Part shown: positions 61,936-64,000 of the stretch, in pieces
How positions within the stretch are numbered: the stretch's first letter is position 1
Layout of the letters: every line of letters starts with the position of its first letter
Source: Primula veris
Lineage: Eukaryota > Streptophyta > Magnoliopsida > Ericales > Primulaceae
Length of the DNA: 64,000 bases
NCBI GenBank assembly: GCA_963682055.1
Contig: OY821749.1
Location: 24,869,631 to 24,933,630 of the forward strand
Direction of reading: 5' to 3'
Made by a program: the position numbers and the translations under genes
The notes under the pieces: model-generated
The model's database searches: none
Told to the model about the DNA's origin: nothing
Seen by the model: the letters and a program-made list of their open reading frames with translations, nothing else

Positions 61936-63533
61936 TTAGAACTTGTCCACACCAACCCCATCTCTAAGAACCTCATATGCATCTCTATTCCTAGTTTTCT
62001 TCATCCCAGAGGTGTTGAAATGAAGCTTTGCTCCATCAGCTAATATGCTTGTTACTTTCACCCATACAATAACCTTGGTCTTAATCCCCTCTATATCACT
62101 TAGTTTCCCCTTCTCAAGATATCCGGACACAATGCTTGTAAAGCGCAAAACAGAGGAATCTCTATAACCCACTTCACATATCGAGGGTATGTAAACTATC
62201 AGCTTCCCTGTCTCTTCATTGAACTCATAGTTTGTGGCATCACGGGGAAATATACCAATAGCTAAATTATACTCCTTCAGCAGATCCGGAAGCGGCTTTT
62301 GCATTTTACCTGCATAAATTTGCAATGCTGATTAATCTCATTCTATATAGGGCTTGTTTAGCTGTAGTTTTAAACAAACAAGCTCTAATTATTTGGCTGA
62401 GAAAGAAAAAAACTGTTTTCGTCCCGCCTTAAACTACAAGCCTATACGATAGTAAGATACCAAGCAACTGAAGTTAAAAGTAAAACTATAAGTGAACTTC
62501 ACAGCTGCAACCAAATGAGCCCATGGTGGTCTTTTCATGGAGAGGTGCTCAGATAAGCTATCATAGTGGTTGCAGGACCTATATGCCACATTACTGTTTC
62601 TACTTTCTATGATAGTAAGATACCAAGCAACTGAAGTTAAAGTAAAACTATAAGTGAACTTCACAGCTGCAACCAAATGAGCCCATGGTGGTCTTTTCAT
62701 GGAGAGGTGCTCAGATAAGATATCATAGTGGTTGCAGGACCTATATGCCACATTACTGTTTCTACTTTCTATATTGGATATTTCCAGAAAATGAGTTTTA
62801 TGATGCAACTGCAAAACAAAATTTCAAGAAAATGATTAAAAAAGAAATGAGAACAAATATTGAAAACAAAGAGAAAAACATGATGGATGTGAACACGATG
62901 ATAGTTGTGACCAAATTGTTTGCTAATAGTTTATCCATGAAGTTCTAACAAAGAGTGGAAGTTCACATTCGCTTCATCCAACCCCTAAACTACAAAGAAA
63001 GTTGACTTTTGACCCACAATGCCTTCAAAAAAAATCACAAAATTGAATAAAAAACAAAAACAAATTGCGTAGACGTGAGTGCAGCGTTTGAATCCATGGT
63101 TATGTATTTATTGTGAGTAGTAACACCCCAAGTCAAGGGCCAAATGGGTCGCACATATAAATTGGAATTATGAGTCGGAAAACCATATGCAAAGAGAAAA
63201 CTAATGACACGAAGATTCTGAAAGATGTAACAGAAATTACCAAGTAAGAAACAGAAATTGCTTAGTATATACAAGTACGAGGTGTCATACCAGGCAATAA
63301 ACTGCTAAGAAAGAAACAGAAATTGCAAAGGATGATAATAAAGGGACAGATGCAAGATAAAAACACTTTCTTGAGGATAAAAACAACATAGAGAAAATAA
63401 GAAATACATTATCTTTAGAAAATGCAAAAAATATGGACAAACAGAGATGAGTTTAAGCGTCGTATAAGCAAAACTAACCTTTGAATTTGTTTACCAGCCA
63501 TTTTGCTCCTCCTTCAATGCTGGTTGACATAGA
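61936..63533 (-). CDS. DUF538 protein (At5g01610-like), 3' part
   Basis: A small plant protein of unknown biochemical role; the DUF538 fold is a beta-barrel known from the Arabidopsis At5g01610 structure. Two exons are visible on the minus strand: 63479-63533 (SMSTSIEGGAKWLVNKFK) and 61936-62309 (GKMQKPLPDLLKEYNLAIG, then FPRDATNYEFNEETGKLIVY, IPSICEVGYRDSSVLRF, and the end AYEVLRDGVGVDKF). The join AAAG/GTAAAATG restores Gly. The 429 nt give 142 residues plus stop; the homologue has about 170, so roughly 28 N-terminal residues are missing. I did not find that exon between 63534 and 64000, so it probably lies off the right edge. The intron at 62310-63478 holds a 163 bp tandem duplication. Confidence 0.9.
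62443..62775. repeat. 163 bp tandem duplication in the DUF538 intron
   Basis: AGTAAGATACCAAGCAACTG starts at 62451 and again at 62614. The two copies differ by one A in GTTAAAAGT/GTTAAAGT and by GCTATC/GATATC. This near-identity means a recent duplication. An ORF running through both copies on the minus strand simply reflects the repeat. Confidence 0.92.
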
Positions 63534-64000
63534 CTTGTTACGAAAACAAAAGCAAGATTTAACAGCTTACCCCGAACAAAGAGCAAAACTTCAAAAAACA
63601 TCTTAAATAAAACGAAACAAAATTGAATATTATGAATGAAGCTAGTACATCAATTTGCTTACCATTTGCAAACATGATTATATAGAAAAAGTAGTAACGA
63701 TAAAGGGGGAGTACATATGCTCTGACAAATAAAAGCCAGCAATCACACTTCCTAAGAACGCTGCAAATGCATCTACAGTGTTATTCCATAATTTTATAAA
63801 AAGTTTAAAACACATATAACCCTTCAGCAGTTACTAATAATAATTACTCACGCAATTCTAACTTGTCATGACACACCCCTTTATCCACCTTCAGCAACAT
63901 ATTCAGAAAAAATTTAAACCAACTGAATGAGAATAAGTTAAGGGTGTCAGCTCAATGTTTAAGTGTCAAAGTGACTCCTACAGGGGTCTGGGAATTAACT
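63534..64000. other. Right edge, intron of the DUF538 gene
   Basis: No exon recognised. Probably the intron before the exon at 63479-63533. A short frame near 63735-63775 (minus strand, AFLGSVIAGFYLSE) is not part of the known protein. Confidence 0.4.

Overview
This is a stretch of nuclear plant DNA, most likely from a eudicot. The evidence is GT-AG introns, AT-rich intergenic DNA with many microsatellites, plant-specific families (GRAS, group 1 LEA/Em, ETO1, DUF538) and plant transposons. The species cannot be named from the sequence.

Layout, left to right. (1) 766-14120, +: the last 20 exons of an importin-11/KA120-type karyopherin-beta gene; its first exons lie off the left edge. (2) 16188-16705, -: an intact two-exon Em (group 1 LEA) gene with a TATA-like box and an ABRE just upstream; a small hAT-type MITE lies on its 3' side. 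(3) 17988-31512, -: a broken crooked-neck (CLF1/CRNKL1, HAT-repeat splicing factor) gene. It carries three premature TGA codons, a duplicated and degraded exon 1, and an array of partial copies of the exon 1/intron 1 junction. Its second exon is split by a complete 9.74 kb Ty3/Gypsy chromovirus (18919-28659). That element has equal-length LTRs that matched wherever compared, a perfect 5 bp target duplication and one open gag-pol frame. (4) 33394-39457, -: an intact four-exon ETO1 gene (BTB plus TPR; turnover of ethylene-biosynthesis enzymes). (5) 39458-45300: intergenic DNA with Stowaway-like remnants, a short TATA-associated ORF of unknown function, a 5'-truncated LINE and a hAT-type MITE with tRNA-like boxes. 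(6) About 45300-53397, +: importin beta-1 (KPNB1), with a 4.6 kb leader intron that holds five copies of a ~470 bp repeat. (7) 54120-55302: a degraded non-autonomous hAT-like element built of CGGTTT-type repeats. (8) 58365-59837, -: a single-exon GRAS regulator (SCL26/NSP2-like). (9) 61936-63533, -: the 3' part of a DUF538 gene of the At5g01610 type, running off the right edge.

The host genes form no operon or obvious pathway. Two different karyopherin-beta import receptors lie about 36 kb apart, but they belong to different subfamilies. I found no clear candidate for a new biological system. The most notable structures are the young retrotransposon inside an already decaying splicing-factor gene, the multiplied exon-intron junctions beside it, and the repeat-expanded leader intron of KPNB1. 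Exon boundaries were read by eye from splice sites and reading frame. Family assignments rest on recalled homologues, not on a database search.
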